Under the pieces are notes generated by a model. It had not been told where the DNA came from. It made no database searches and saw only the letters and a list, made by a program, of their open reading frames with translations. Shown piece after piece: positions 53,549 to 62,338 of a stretch of 64,000 nucleotides of DNA. Source of the DNA: Arcobacter iocasae (lineage in GTDB: Bacteria > Campylobacterota > Campylobacteria > Campylobacterales > Arcobacteraceae); assembly GCF_042214795.1 (NCBI RefSeq), contig NZ_CP090177.1, forward strand, positions 2,728,001 through 2,792,000, in the 5' to 3' direction. The position numbers were made by a program, and so were the translations under genes. How positions within the stretch are numbered: position 1 is the stretch's first letter; every line of letters starts with the position of its first letter.

Positions 53549-55105
53549 TTAAGACTTTAAATGCTCAAGAATATTTTTATCCATCAAATACAGATATACT
53601 GTTTTTAGTAAAACATTAGTTTCTTTGTTAAGGTTTTCAAGCATTGTTTCATCTATTTTTGTACATACATTCTCATGAGAATGTAAATTCAGTTCTTTGA
53701 TTATGTTTTCTGTTAGAGTAATGATTTTGAATAGAAGGATTTCTGGCTCTACATTCACTTTTGTGATATTAACATCCTCTCCATTTTCTAACTTAAAATA
53801 TAAAGAATTTTCTTTTAACTTTGTTAAGAGGTTTCCTAATGTATCGCTTTTATAGTTTTCTTCAAACATATATGCTTTCATAAGGCAAATTAGTTTTAGT
53901 AGATTTTCTACAAACTTTCTATATCTATTTCCAAACATTGTAATATCATCTTCATTATCCAGTCCTATTAACTGAATTTTTTCATAAGTTGAATCAATTC
54001 TATTCTCAAGTTCCTTTAGATTTGACATTATCAAAATTCTTTTTGATTGGATAACATCTCCTAAGTTTTCTTTTGGAGAAATAAGAACATTATAAAATCT
54101 CCAAGGTAAAACTGAGACATGAAAGTTTTCAGTTTTTTTATTAACCCTTTTATCAAAAGACATTTCATATTGAAAATTAGAATGGCTATGTGTTTTAGGT
54201 TTTTGTATAAACTTATTAACTGATTCTGCATTCCCATAATAGTTTCTAACCTCTTTTAATGTTTGATAGTATCCTTTTATAGCAATAGATGCAGAAGATG
54301 CTTCATTTATTAATAAAAGAGAATCAAACTTTAAATCCACTCTTACATTTTGTACAGTTGATTTTACATTACTGTGATGCCAATATAATTTTAATATATT
54401 GTGAGTTTCATCTATTTCAACATAATGAAGATGGTCAAAATTTCCATAGTCTATGAAATCACAAACTATTTGCCCACCTGTTGAATGTATGATTCTCTCA
54501 ATAATCTCTTTAGCTCTTTTTATATCTTTTATTGTCTCTGTTTGATAATCACTAAAAATATCTTTAAATGTTTGGATTGTGGAATTAGAGGTGTTTTCTT
54601 TATACTTTTCTATCTCAGAAATAGTTTTTTTATTAAATGATTTAAGTCTTTTTTCATGTTTATCTTTTCTTTCTTGAACACCTTTTTCATTTATAAAATA
54701 ACCCCTAAGTGCATCTTTAAAATATTTTTTAATTGCGGAATATTGAAGTCCTCTTAATCTGATGATAATATCGTCTCTTTCCCAATCTTTAAAGTCATTG
54801 AAAATATCGTTGTATGATGATGTTGTTGTCGGTGGTGTCACTTCTAGGAATTTACATTCATCTCTACCATAATGATAAAATGCAAAAAGATGTAAAAATT
54901 CTGTATCTGTAAATTCTTTTGTATCTTCTTCAAATTTTTTTTGTCTTTCTGCACTTTCTTGATATTCTTTTAGTCTATCTTCAATATTGTCTGAAAAACT
55001 TATACCAAGTCCTGATTCACTTTTAGTTGATTTTTCATCATTCCTTTTATATCGTATTAGTTTTTTTAGTAATTTACAATTTATTGGGTATGTTTTTGAT
55101 GCCAT
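53549..55105 (-). CDS. Unrecognised 518-aa protein, third gene of ATPase/nuclease operon
   Basis: 518 aa, soluble, no signal or membrane segments. An alpha-helical, Lys/Glu-rich first 200 residues are followed by a beta-rich middle and a helical C-terminus with NRYRKFVENLLKLI and LHSHENVC, which hints at a HEPN-like or DUF-type module but is not conclusive. It starts directly after the Mrr-like gene. I do not recognise a family. Its place in a defence-like operon suggests a sensor, effector or accessory subunit. Confidence 0.5.
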   Translation of the reverse strand: MASKTYPINCKLLKKLIRYKRNDEKSTKSESGLGISFSDNIEDRLKEYQESAERQKKFEEDTKEFTDTEFLHLFAFYHYGRDECKFLEVTPPTTTSSYNDIFNDFKDWERDDIIIRLRGLQYSAIKKYFKDALRGYFINEKGVQERKDKHEKRLKSFNKKTISEIEKYKENTSNSTIQTFKDIFSDYQTETIKDIKRAKEIIERIIHSTGGQIVCDFIDYGNFDHLHYVEIDETHNILKLYWHHSNVKSTVQNVRVDLKFDSLLLINEASSASIAIKGYYQTLKEVRNYYGNAESVNKFIQKPKTHSHSNFQYEMSFDKRVNKKTENFHVSVLPWRFYNVLISPKENLGDVIQSKRILIMSNLKELENRIDSTYEKIQLIGLDNEDDITMFGNRYRKFVENLLKLICLMKAYMFEENYKSDTLGNLLTKLKENSLYFKLENGEDVNITKVNVEPEILLFKIITLTENIIKELNLHSHENVCTKIDETMLENLNKETNVLLKTVYLYLMDKNILEHLKS

Positions 55106-55978
55106 TTATTTATTCCAGTCTTTAATTATTCTGTCTTTGAAAACTGCTGTAGATGTATTTGTTTCTCTACTTACATATTCAATAACTCCTATTAGTTCTT
55201 TCGCATAATCTATTACCATTGGCATGGAATGAGGTTTTGAAATTGAATAGTCTACTTTATATGAATCGATTTTTAACATTGTATCTTTGTAAGTAATATA
55301 TCCATCCTCAAACTCAACAACTTGAGACATATCTCCATATTCATTTTCTTTAATATTTGTTAATTTCTGTTGTAGGTCAAAAATTGAATATTGCTCATTT
55401 TTTACATTGTCTTTTATAAATATTTCATTATTCAATCCATTCATTGAAATAGGCTTGGAAGTATCAATATCCGTATTTTGTTCTATCCAATCTTTATTAA
55501 GTTTAGGAGAAAAAGATTTTATATGAGCAGGGGATTGTATAAGCATATTAATGTGAATTTCTTTTATAAGTGAATTTCCATCTTTATCTTTCCAATCATC
55601 ATCTATTTGTTCTCTTACAATAAGTAATTCAATTTTATTATATTTCGCTTTTTGTTCTGCACCACTTTGATAACCTGTTTTTGTTGCAAATATAGGTTTA
55701 ATATCTGGAATATCTCTAATTTTTCCTATAAGTGAATCTATTTTATCTATTGAGATTTTAGAAGCATAGTCTTTACACTCAATAACTGTTTTATAAGTAA
55801 CCCCTGCAAGTTCGTATTCCCAATAAAGGTCAAATTCTCTTTCTACTCCACAATTGTCAGTTATTTTTACATTTTTTTTTATAGAAATATTTTTTTGATG
55901 CAAATACTCTTCCGAATTAATTAAAGCTTGTTGTAATTTTTGAACAAAGCTTTCATAGCCTCTTCCATTGTTTGCCAT
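55106..55978 (-). CDS. Mrr-like PD-(D/E)xK restriction endonuclease
   Basis: 290 aa. The N-terminal nuclease core has the order REFDLYW (Asp), then VIECKDY (E-x-K), then SKIGKIRDI..PIFATKTGYQSGA, as in type IV Mrr_cat-type restriction enzymes (E/D-ECK-xxx-Q pattern). The C-terminal half (about 140-290) is an unassigned specificity or interaction domain. ATG follows the ATPase stop with no gap, so translation is coupled. Confidence 0.75.
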   Translation of the reverse strand: MANNGRGYESFVQKLQQALINSEEYLHQKNISIKKNVKITDNCGVEREFDLYWEYELAGVTYKTVIECKDYASKISIDKIDSLIGKIRDIPDIKPIFATKTGYQSGAEQKAKYNKIELLIVREQIDDDWKDKDGNSLIKEIHINMLIQSPAHIKSFSPKLNKDWIEQNTDIDTSKPISMNGLNNEIFIKDNVKNEQYSIFDLQQKLTNIKENEYGDMSQVVEFEDGYITYKDTMLKIDSYKVDYSISKPHSMPMVIDYAKELIGVIEYVSRETNTSTAVFKDRIIKDWNK

Positions 55979-58687
55979 TTAATTAATCCTTTCTATACTT
56001 TGGTTTGCTTCACTATTAACAATATCTATAAGGTCATTAAATATTTCTATATAATCACTATGTTCTAATGTTGTATTAATTTCATGGTCATAAGAATGTA
56101 ATGTCCCAGATGAAGATGATAAGCGATTATGAAGTGCTTGTAAATTAACCCATGTTTCATCTGATAGTGGCTTTAGTTTTGATCGAAGTGTAATCATATC
56201 AAGATTTTTAAATATTTCTCTTTTTATATCAGCGAAATAATATTGTTCTATGAAATCGTTTATTACATTTCTTAAATCAACTGGAACTTCTTCTATTGAA
56301 TCAGATGTTAGCCTTTGACGAATATTAAGCATTTTGTCTTTATATCTAAGTGTATTATATAGCACACCTGTTTTAACAGTTCCTGTATGAAGAGTGTTCT
56401 CTAGTCTTAAATAGTTTCCACATTTATGAAGTGTTTGAGTATTTTGTTTATAGCCTTCACATTTTAAACTGTCTTCCAACTCTTCACAAATTTTACAAGA
56501 CTTGCTGTCAAGTGCTTTATTCCCTAGTGAATAATCAACCAAATATTTATAAAATTGAATATTATGTGTGAATATTATAACTTGATAAGTATTCGATAGC
56601 TGACAAATTTTTTTAGCAAGGTTCTCAACATTTTTTTCATCAAGACTTGTGAGTGGGTCATCAAAAATTACAGTATTTGAATCACTAAACTCTAGCTCAG
56701 TAAACCAGTCACAAAGAGAGTAAACTTTTGCTTCTCCTTCACTAAGAATATCAGATATTTTAAATTTATTATCTTGAATAAGAATATTGCCTTCAATTTT
56801 TGTTTGTCCATCTAATACAGAAAACTTTCTTTTGATTTTATCTCTTTTAGGTAACCTAAAGTCATTCAAGTGTCCATTAAACTTAGCTTTATAACTATTT
56901 CTAATTAAAGTATCCTCAACTTTAGATTTACTATTTGATAATCTTGTTTTATAGGTATTAAATCTACTAAGTTCAGCATTGAACTTTTTTATAGTTATTG
57001 TTTTATTTAGTGTATCTTGTAACAAAGTCTTATTTTCAAAACAATACTTTTTATCATGCAAAGTATTTAATTCAGCCTTTGCAGAAGATTTGTTAATTTC
57101 AATATTTTGAAGGTTTAGTTTTTCTTCATTACATTTTATATCAATAGAATATTTTTGAGTTTCAATAATTTTTTTCAACTCAAGCAACTTAAGTCTGAAA
57201 CTCTTTACCTCTGAAAATGTTTCATATATATCATAATCACTTATTGATTCTAATGCTTCTTCAATTAGCGTATTTTCAAATAACAAACTTGCATTAAGTG
57301 TTTCTTGAGTTACTACATCTTGTACATCCGTAGTTAAATCAAGTATCTCAAAACTACTTGTATCTGTATCTAAAATAACTTCTACATCTGAAGATATTGA
57401 CATTAATTCATGCTCTAATTCATCAATTCTATTTTCTAAGTTTTCATCTATAACAGAATGAATATCTTTTATTAGACTTTTATTTTCTTCAGGAAGGTCT
57501 TGATTACAGTAAAAACATTTTTCAACATTGTCAGGATAATCTTCTATTTGGTATGATAAAGCAGTTTTTGCAATATCTTTAAGAAGATTAATATAAAGCT
57601 CTTGATTTTCATTTTCTAAACTAAATAACAAGTCATGTTGATTGAATTGTGAAAAGTCTCTAGAGTTCTTTAAAGAAACTAGCTCTTCTATATGAGTTGA
57701 AGCACCTTCAATTGAATTACAACTCAATATCTTCTTATCTATGTATGAAATTAGACTAGTATATAGTCTTTGATGAGTTTCTAGTCCTTTGATTGATGTA
57801 ACTAAAGTTTCAACATTTACATTTGCTTTTTCGTTTAATGTGTCAATTTGAGCATCTATATCACTATCTATTTCTTCAAGATTAATTAATCTTTGTAATT
57901 CTGTTTCTTTACTACTAGTGTTGGATAGCTTACTAAAGACAGAAGATTCCTGTTTGTCTTTTAATGAAGATAAAAATGGTTGAAAAGCATTATTCATTTC
58001 TAGTGTCAATGAATTTTTTTTCTCTTCTGCTTTTGTTTTAATGGTATCAATAGCTTCTCTCATCGTTTCATAATAGTCTAGCCTATATCTATCAACAGAC
58101 CAAGAAGCATTTCTTTTTGAAAGTGATTGATTTAATATATCATTATCACAAAATTTAATATTTTTATTTTGTGTGCTTGTTCCTGACCAACTGATTGTTT
58201 CCAAAGTTTGAGGAAATGTGTCTAAACTTTTTTTCTGGAATCGCTTAAACTCATTTTCTTTAACTAAATCTATTTTTACTGATGTTTCATCTGTATTATT
58301 TGTATATATATTGTTTTTGATATTTTGGTCTTCAGAAAAAACACTTTTTAATGTTTTATAATATGTACTTTTACCGCTTCCATTTTTACCATAAACCAAT
58401 GTAAAAAAAGGGCTAAAAACTATATCTTGGTTATCTTTAGTTCCTGCAAGATTTTTATTTTCATATAGTCTGTATAGTAATTTTATTGAATTATCTTGAG
58501 ACTCTGTTTCTACTTCAGTTTTTTCTTCTATTTCATTAGGCGATTCTGTAGAAGTGAAATTTCCTATTGCAGTTGTAATATCCTCATCTGAATAACTACC
58601 ATTTTGACAAATAATATTTCTTAAATCTGTAATCCATTTTTTATTGTCAAAACTAACTCTTTTTAAATAGTCAATCGCATTACTCAT
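55979..58687 (-). CDS. ABC-type (AAA_13/RloC-like) ATPase with CxxC hook
   Basis: 902 aa. Walker A YGKNGSGKST (99-108), long coiled coil, hook CFYC near 390, ABC signature LSEGEAKVY, Walker B VIFDDPLTSLD and H-loop FTHN. The SEGE signature and Rad50-like hook are typical of the RloC/PrrC AAA_13 group and of SMC-like defence ATPases. RloC also carries a C-terminal anticodon nuclease; I could not identify its Arg-Glu-His triad here. First gene of a three-gene operon with an Mrr-like nuclease, which recalls Lamassu-type (SMC ATPase plus nuclease) systems, but the match is not certain. Confidence 0.75.
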   Translation of the reverse strand: MSNAIDYLKRVSFDNKKWITDLRNIICQNGSYSDEDITTAIGNFTSTESPNEIEEKTEVETESQDNSIKLLYRLYENKNLAGTKDNQDIVFSPFFTLVYGKNGSGKSTYYKTLKSVFSEDQNIKNNIYTNNTDETSVKIDLVKENEFKRFQKKSLDTFPQTLETISWSGTSTQNKNIKFCDNDILNQSLSKRNASWSVDRYRLDYYETMREAIDTIKTKAEEKKNSLTLEMNNAFQPFLSSLKDKQESSVFSKLSNTSSKETELQRLINLEEIDSDIDAQIDTLNEKANVNVETLVTSIKGLETHQRLYTSLISYIDKKILSCNSIEGASTHIEELVSLKNSRDFSQFNQHDLLFSLENENQELYINLLKDIAKTALSYQIEDYPDNVEKCFYCNQDLPEENKSLIKDIHSVIDENLENRIDELEHELMSISSDVEVILDTDTSSFEILDLTTDVQDVVTQETLNASLLFENTLIEEALESISDYDIYETFSEVKSFRLKLLELKKIIETQKYSIDIKCNEEKLNLQNIEINKSSAKAELNTLHDKKYCFENKTLLQDTLNKTITIKKFNAELSRFNTYKTRLSNSKSKVEDTLIRNSYKAKFNGHLNDFRLPKRDKIKRKFSVLDGQTKIEGNILIQDNKFKISDILSEGEAKVYSLCDWFTELEFSDSNTVIFDDPLTSLDEKNVENLAKKICQLSNTYQVIIFTHNIQFYKYLVDYSLGNKALDSKSCKICEELEDSLKCEGYKQNTQTLHKCGNYLRLENTLHTGTVKTGVLYNTLRYKDKMLNIRQRLTSDSIEEVPVDLRNVINDFIEQYYFADIKREIFKNLDMITLRSKLKPLSDETWVNLQALHNRLSSSSGTLHSYDHEINTTLEHSDYIEIFNDLIDIVNSEANQSIERIN

Positions 58688-58840
58688 AAGCTATCCTAAT
58701 ATTATAATGACGAAGATTATACCCTTTAATAACTTCATAAAAGTTATAATTTAATTATATTTTTATCATTAAATAATTTATATTGTGTTATATTGATTTT
58801 TAAATTAATACATACTTATTTAAGTAAAAAAAGAAGTATA

Positions 58841-59020
58841 ATGAATCAAATTAAATCTTTAATGACAGAAAAAGTCTTAGCATCTATATTAAAAAATATT
58901 CAACACTCATCAAATAAGCTTGTTGATGATTCAAATATAAAAGATATATTTTTAGAAATGGATGATTTATTTGGAGATGTTTGTAAAAATATGGGAGATA
59001 TAAAAAACTTGACACTTTAA
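58841..59020 (+). CDS. 59-aa helical protein
   Basis: 59 aa from ATG 58841, preceded by AAGAAG. The frame extends 16 codons upstream without a good start signal. Helical, Lys/Leu/Asp-rich. Ends 24 bp before the HEPN-like gene, which suggests a partner such as an antitoxin, but no homology was recognised. Confidence 0.45.
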   Translation: MNQIKSLMTEKVLASILKNIQHSSNKLVDDSNIKDIFLEMDDLFGDVCKNMGDIKNLTL

Positions 59021-59044
59021 TGTGGGGAGTAGGAAAGGCTATTA

Positions 59045-60064
59045 ATGGATAAGATAACAGGAACGGGTTTTTATTTATCTCAAGGTGGGGAAGAATTTAT
59101 CCTTTTAGAAAATGGTTATCCTCTTGGAGATGTAAAAGTTCCAAAAGAAAATGAGGCTAGTGAAGCAATTAAATTTAATGATAAATCAGGAAATGAGTAT
59201 CAATTAAAAATAAAAGCTACCCTTACTGAGATAAGTTATGAAATTGAATTACAAAACATGGTTGATGAAAAAGGATTTAATTTCTTTAAAGATAATGTAG
59301 ATTTTGCAATAGATGATAAAGAATTAAATTATGACCCATGGGAGTTCTTTTCTCCAGAGGACATTGAACAGGGACATGAGAAAAGATTGAGATGGGTGCA
59401 ATCATCAATTGAAAAAGAGTTATACGAAGTATCTGTTATATTAAATGTTTCATCTTTAGAAACATTAATGAAGGAAACTTTTAATAGAGGTTATGTTCCT
59501 CTATATTATCATCATATTTCAAATGAAGAACTAAATAATAGTATTATGTCTTTTATAAGAGCATATAGATTAAAAAAAAGCTTTATTAAAGGACTACAAA
59601 ATATTGATAAAAACAATATCAATCAAAAAATAGTTTCTTATATACAAAAAATCAAGTATATTAATTTTGATGAATTTTGTTTAAAATATTTATTAAAAAA
59701 TGTTAATTATTCAAGAGATGAAAAAATAAGAATATTTATAAATATTATAAGAAATTCAAAGGATATATCTTTTCAAAAGCATAAGGGAGCGAAGAGCTTT
59801 CCTTGGATATTCAAAAATGTATTTAATATAGATATATCAAAATTTATACAAAATGAAAAAATTAATGGTGTTCCATTGAGAGACTATATTGTGGAAATGT
59901 TTAATTTAAGACATAAATTAATTCATGGAGTTGAGCTAACTAGTAAAGTTGAAAAAGAGGAAGCCCTAGTTTTTCAAGAAGTAACTAAAAAATTATGTGA
60001 ATTTATAATTGATGAAAGTGTTAAGTTAAATCGTTCTTTAGTACTTTCTCAAATCAAATTTTAA
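59045..60064 (+). CDS. Putative HEPN-domain protein
   Basis: 339 aa. The C-terminus contains FNLRHKLIHGVEL, an R-x4-H pattern of HEPN RNases and their relatives, preceded by a helix-rich region. The N-terminal 115 residues form a beta-rich domain of unknown type. HEPN proteins act in toxin-antitoxin, abortive infection and CRISPR-linked defence. Its 3' end overlaps the convergent HNH gene by 11 bp. Confidence 0.5.
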   Translation: MDKITGTGFYLSQGGEEFILLENGYPLGDVKVPKENEASEAIKFNDKSGNEYQLKIKATLTEISYEIELQNMVDEKGFNFFKDNVDFAIDDKELNYDPWEFFSPEDIEQGHEKRLRWVQSSIEKELYEVSVILNVSSLETLMKETFNRGYVPLYYHHISNEELNNSIMSFIRAYRLKKSFIKGLQNIDKNNINQKIVSYIQKIKYINFDEFCLKYLLKNVNYSRDEKIRIFINIIRNSKDISFQKHKGAKSFPWIFKNVFNIDISKFIQNEKINGVPLRDYIVEMFNLRHKLIHGVELTSKVEKEEALVFQEVTKKLCEFIIDESVKLNRSLVLSQIKF

Positions 60065-60689
60065 CTTTATAAAACTCTTCTGGAAATATAATATCCTTAT
60101 CAGGAAATTTATTTTTCCAGAAGTTATGAATCCCTTTTGCAATATATCTAAAATTTTGATAGTGAATTAAATCACTTTTTGCATTATTGCATACATAACA
60201 AGCTAAACTACAGTTATCGTCAGAATAGTGATTATTGCTTTTATCTGTTAATATTCTTTCAATTTCTAAACTTTTCCCTCTTTGAAATCTTTTTGAATCT
60301 TTATTTTTTTCAAAATAGTCAACTAATAGTTCTTCAGGAATACCACAATAACAGCAGCTTTTAGGTTGTTTTAAATACCATTTATAAAATCTAAGTTTTG
60401 TTTGAAATCCACCACTTCTTATTTTTGTTTCTTTATCAATAGAACCTAATATTCTTTCTTCAGTACATTTCCCTTTGATACATTGAATATTAGGATTCTC
60501 TTGCTCATATTTAGTAAATAATTCAGATGATATATTCAACTTGTTTATAACAATATCTCTAATTGTTTTTCCAAGTTTTTTTAGTTCTTTTTCTTCCATA
60601 TTAAATGTTTTAGAAAGTTCTTTATAGCTATCTAATGAGCCTTCAAGCTTCATTGTAATCAGCTTTTCATTTATTTCTAAATTATCCAT
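60054..60689 (-). CDS. HNH-type endonuclease
   Basis: 211 aa. Zn-ribbon-like Cys pairs CCYCG and CYVCNNAK flank LEIERILTDKSNNHYSDDN, the HNH betabeta-alpha-metal core; the first Asp/His position reads Glu (usual LExDR/H). N-terminal 90 residues are helical and probably bind DNA or a partner. Last gene of the five-gene minus-strand cassette; it begins 7 bp after the SH3 gene's stop. Confidence 0.7.
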   Translation of the reverse strand: MDNLEINEKLITMKLEGSLDSYKELSKTFNMEEKELKKLGKTIRDIVINKLNISSELFTKYEQENPNIQCIKGKCTEERILGSIDKETKIRSGGFQTKLRFYKWYLKQPKSCCYCGIPEELLVDYFEKNKDSKRFQRGKSLEIERILTDKSNNHYSDDNCSLACYVCNNAKSDLIHYQNFRYIAKGIHNFWKNKFPDKDIIFPEEFYKVKI

Positions 60690-60695
60690 AAGCTT

Positions 60696-61556
60696 TTAAT
60701 CCTCTTCAATCTTTGTTAACATATCCCTTCTAACCCAACCTTCTATTTCTTCTCCTATATTATTTTCAAATTCAACTTTTAACCAATTTTTATGAGAGTC
60801 AATTTTTTCTACAAAAACATTTTTATTTAATTTTGTAATTATTGATTCAGGGTTTTGTGTTGAAGGCTCTGTTCTAACTCTAACTTTATTTCTATTGATT
60901 TTATAATAAGAGTCAGAAATCATTTTTTGTTGTTCTTTATATTGTGTATATATGATTGGTAACATCCATATAATAAAATATGTAAGTATTCTCACATATT
61001 GTTTTTGTGAAAAAGCTTCTGAAATAAAACCTATTTCTGGAAATATATCTTTTAAAGCTAAAAAAATTTCTTCAAGTGACTTTCTTTCTTCTTCTGGTAA
61101 GGACTCTATTTGTTCTTCAATTTCTTGCTCTACAGAAGTTTCAATTACAAAAGAAGAAGTATCTAATGCTTGTAAAGCTTTATTAAGTTCATGAAGGTTT
61201 GATAGTTCTAGTGAATTTAAAATACTTCTCATAGGAGCGATAGTAGATTCTAAGTTTCTAAGTGGATTAATTATTAACTTCATTTCATTTTGTAGTTTTA
61301 TTAGAGGACTAAGTGTATATGCCATTTCTTTTTGGATTTTCAGTAGTGGATTTAAATTATATCTCATCTGTTTATGTAACTCTTCAAAAGGATTGACATA
61401 TATTGGGACAGAAAGTCCTAATGTAGGAAGACTAATTGAATGAATTGGTTTAAAAGAAGAAGTAATTAATCTCATTGGTCGAGTAATAGTTTCTATTTGT
61501 TTGTTAAGCTGGATTATAGGAGCTAAAACTTCTCCCATCTTTTTATTATATATCAA
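60696..61556 (-). CDS. Membrane protein with C-terminal SH3-like domain
   Basis: 286 aa from TTG 61556 (AGGA six bases upstream). Residues 1-110 carry repeated, periodically spaced PLxxLQxEM-type units; then an acidic segment, one transmembrane helix near 188-204 (RILTYFIIWMLPIIYTQY) and a C-terminal SH3b-like domain (about 215-283, VRVRTEPS...NWLKVEF...GWVRRDML). The start codon overlaps the stop of the microprotein gene upstream, so they are translationally coupled. A membrane-attached effector is a possible role; no family was recognised. Confidence 0.6.
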   Translation of the reverse strand: MIYNKKMGEVLAPIIQLNKQIETITRPMRLITSSFKPIHSISLPTLGLSVPIYVNPFEELHKQMRYNLNPLLKIQKEMAYTLSPLIKLQNEMKLIINPLRNLESTIAPMRSILNSLELSNLHELNKALQALDTSSFVIETSVEQEIEEQIESLPEEERKSLEEIFLALKDIFPEIGFISEAFSQKQYVRILTYFIIWMLPIIYTQYKEQQKMISDSYYKINRNKVRVRTEPSTQNPESIITKLNKNVFVEKIDSHKNWLKVEFENNIGEEIEGWVRRDMLTKIEED

Positions 61557-61672
61557 TTTTTATCCTTCAATCTTCTATGAAAAGGTATTTTATCCTTTTC
61601 TTTTGATTTACCATTTAAATAAAAATATAGTATTAATACAAGAATTACACTACTTACTATTATTTCTATCAT
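61553..61672 (-). CDS. 39-aa single-pass membrane microprotein
   Basis: Hydrophobic N-terminus (MIEIIVSSVILVLILYFYL) and a basic tail. GAGGA eight bases before ATG. Its TGA overlaps the TTG start of the SH3 gene (TTGA), and its own start lies inside the 47-aa gene upstream. Confidence 0.6.
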   Translation of the reverse strand: MIEIIVSSVILVLILYFYLNGKSKEKDKIPFHRRLKDKN

Positions 61673-61793
61673 TAATCATATCCTCTATAATATTTAGTTC
61701 TTCATATAGACCCTGTTTAAAATCTCCATCTTTTAAATCAGATAGTTTCTTTTTTTGTTCTTGTATATGCTCTTTAAATTCTAACAAAAACAT
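61650..61793 (-). CDS. 47-aa helical microprotein
   Basis: Reads MFLLEFKEHIQEQKKKLSDL then LYEELNIIEDMIND, a predicted amphipathic helix pair. It overlaps the 39-aa gene by 23 bp in another frame. The ribosome site is weak. Soluble; function unknown. Confidence 0.5.
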   Translation of the reverse strand: MFLLEFKEHIQEQKKKLSDLKDGDFKQGLYEELNIIEDMINDRNNSK

Positions 61794-61796
61794 ACT

Positions 61797-61964
61797 CTAT
61801 TTTTGTATAAAATAATATATCAATTCGTTTAGCCATTTAGCAGAATTTACTCTATCTTTTCGGTATTTATCACTTGCTTCTAAATCTTTGTTAAATTTAA
61901 AATATGTCTGATTACTATTTAAAGATTGACTAATTTGTTCTAATTTATAAAGAGATTTTTTCAT
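61797..61964 (-). CDS. 55-aa basic microprotein
   Basis: Begins MKKSLYKLEQISQSLNSNQT and ends KWLNELIYYFIQK. Three bases before the 47-aa gene and first in the minus-strand cassette. Basic; no domain recognised. Weak ribosome site. Confidence 0.45.
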   Translation of the reverse strand: MKKSLYKLEQISQSLNSNQTYFKFNKDLEASDKYRKDRVNSAKWLNELIYYFIQK

Positions 61965-62027
61965 TTTAGCAGTTTAACTAAAAAATAAAATTGAATTAAA
62001 AAATATTGCATTTTGCAATCTAAAAAA

Positions 62028-62232
62028 TTACCAAAAAGTTGTCAATGCGGAAACTTAGTTAAAAAAACAATATAGTCTCAAATTTATGCACTATAAAGCC
62101 CATAACTAAGGCAATGTCTGAATGTTTATAAGTTTTATTTATTTTTTGAAGTTTTTTTATAAAAATTGGAACGAGATTGGGACGAAGTAGTTACCAAAAG
62201 GTTGTCAGAATGGAAACTAAAATCAAAAAAAC
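62028..62232. repeat. Imperfect direct repeats between the island and the tRNA-Leu remnant
   Basis: TTACCAAAAAGTTGTCAATG followed by CGGAAACTTAG (from 62028) is echoed by TTACCAAAAGGTTGTCAGAA followed by TGGAAACTAA (from 62191), 163 bp apart. They lie between the defence-like cassette and a decayed tRNA-Leu. The interval has no gene; the repeats may be relic attachment or integrase-binding sites. Confidence 0.4.
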
Positions 62233-62251
62233 GACTGCTCAAAATTGAATT

Positions 62252-62338
62252 TGGTGCGAAGAAGTAGACTTAAACTCCCAAGCCCAGTGTGGGCGGTAGC
62301 CCCTCAAGCCCGCGTGTCTACCATTCCACCAAATTTGC
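62252..62338 (-). pseudogene. Decayed tRNA-Leu (anticodon GAG)
   Basis: 87 nt. The D arm, GTAGACACGC, the TTGAGGG loop, the GCCC/GGGC variable stem and a CCA end all follow tRNA-Leu(GAG). But acceptor GCAAATT does not pair with TCTTCGC, the anticodon stem has two or three mismatches, the T loop reads TTTAAGT (usual TTCAAGT) and the T stem has a G-A mismatch. These scattered changes indicate a pseudogene, possibly left by integration of a mobile element into a tRNA gene. Confidence 0.6.

Noticed and set aside
55979..58687. Firm call as the anticodon nuclease RloC
   Set aside because: The ATPase and hook fit, but I could not identify the Arg-Glu-His nuclease triad at the C-terminus, and the following Mrr-like gene would be an alternative effector.
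60054..60689. Septu (PtuA-PtuB) pair of ATPase and HNH nuclease
   Set aside because: The HNH gene is in another operon, separated from the ATPase by the HEPN-like gene and convergent with that.
61501..61815. 104-aa plus-strand frame at 61.5-61.8 kb
   Set aside because: It is antisense to the overlapping microprotein genes, which have coupled starts and stops; the plus frame has only low-complexity hydrophobic and Ser-rich content.
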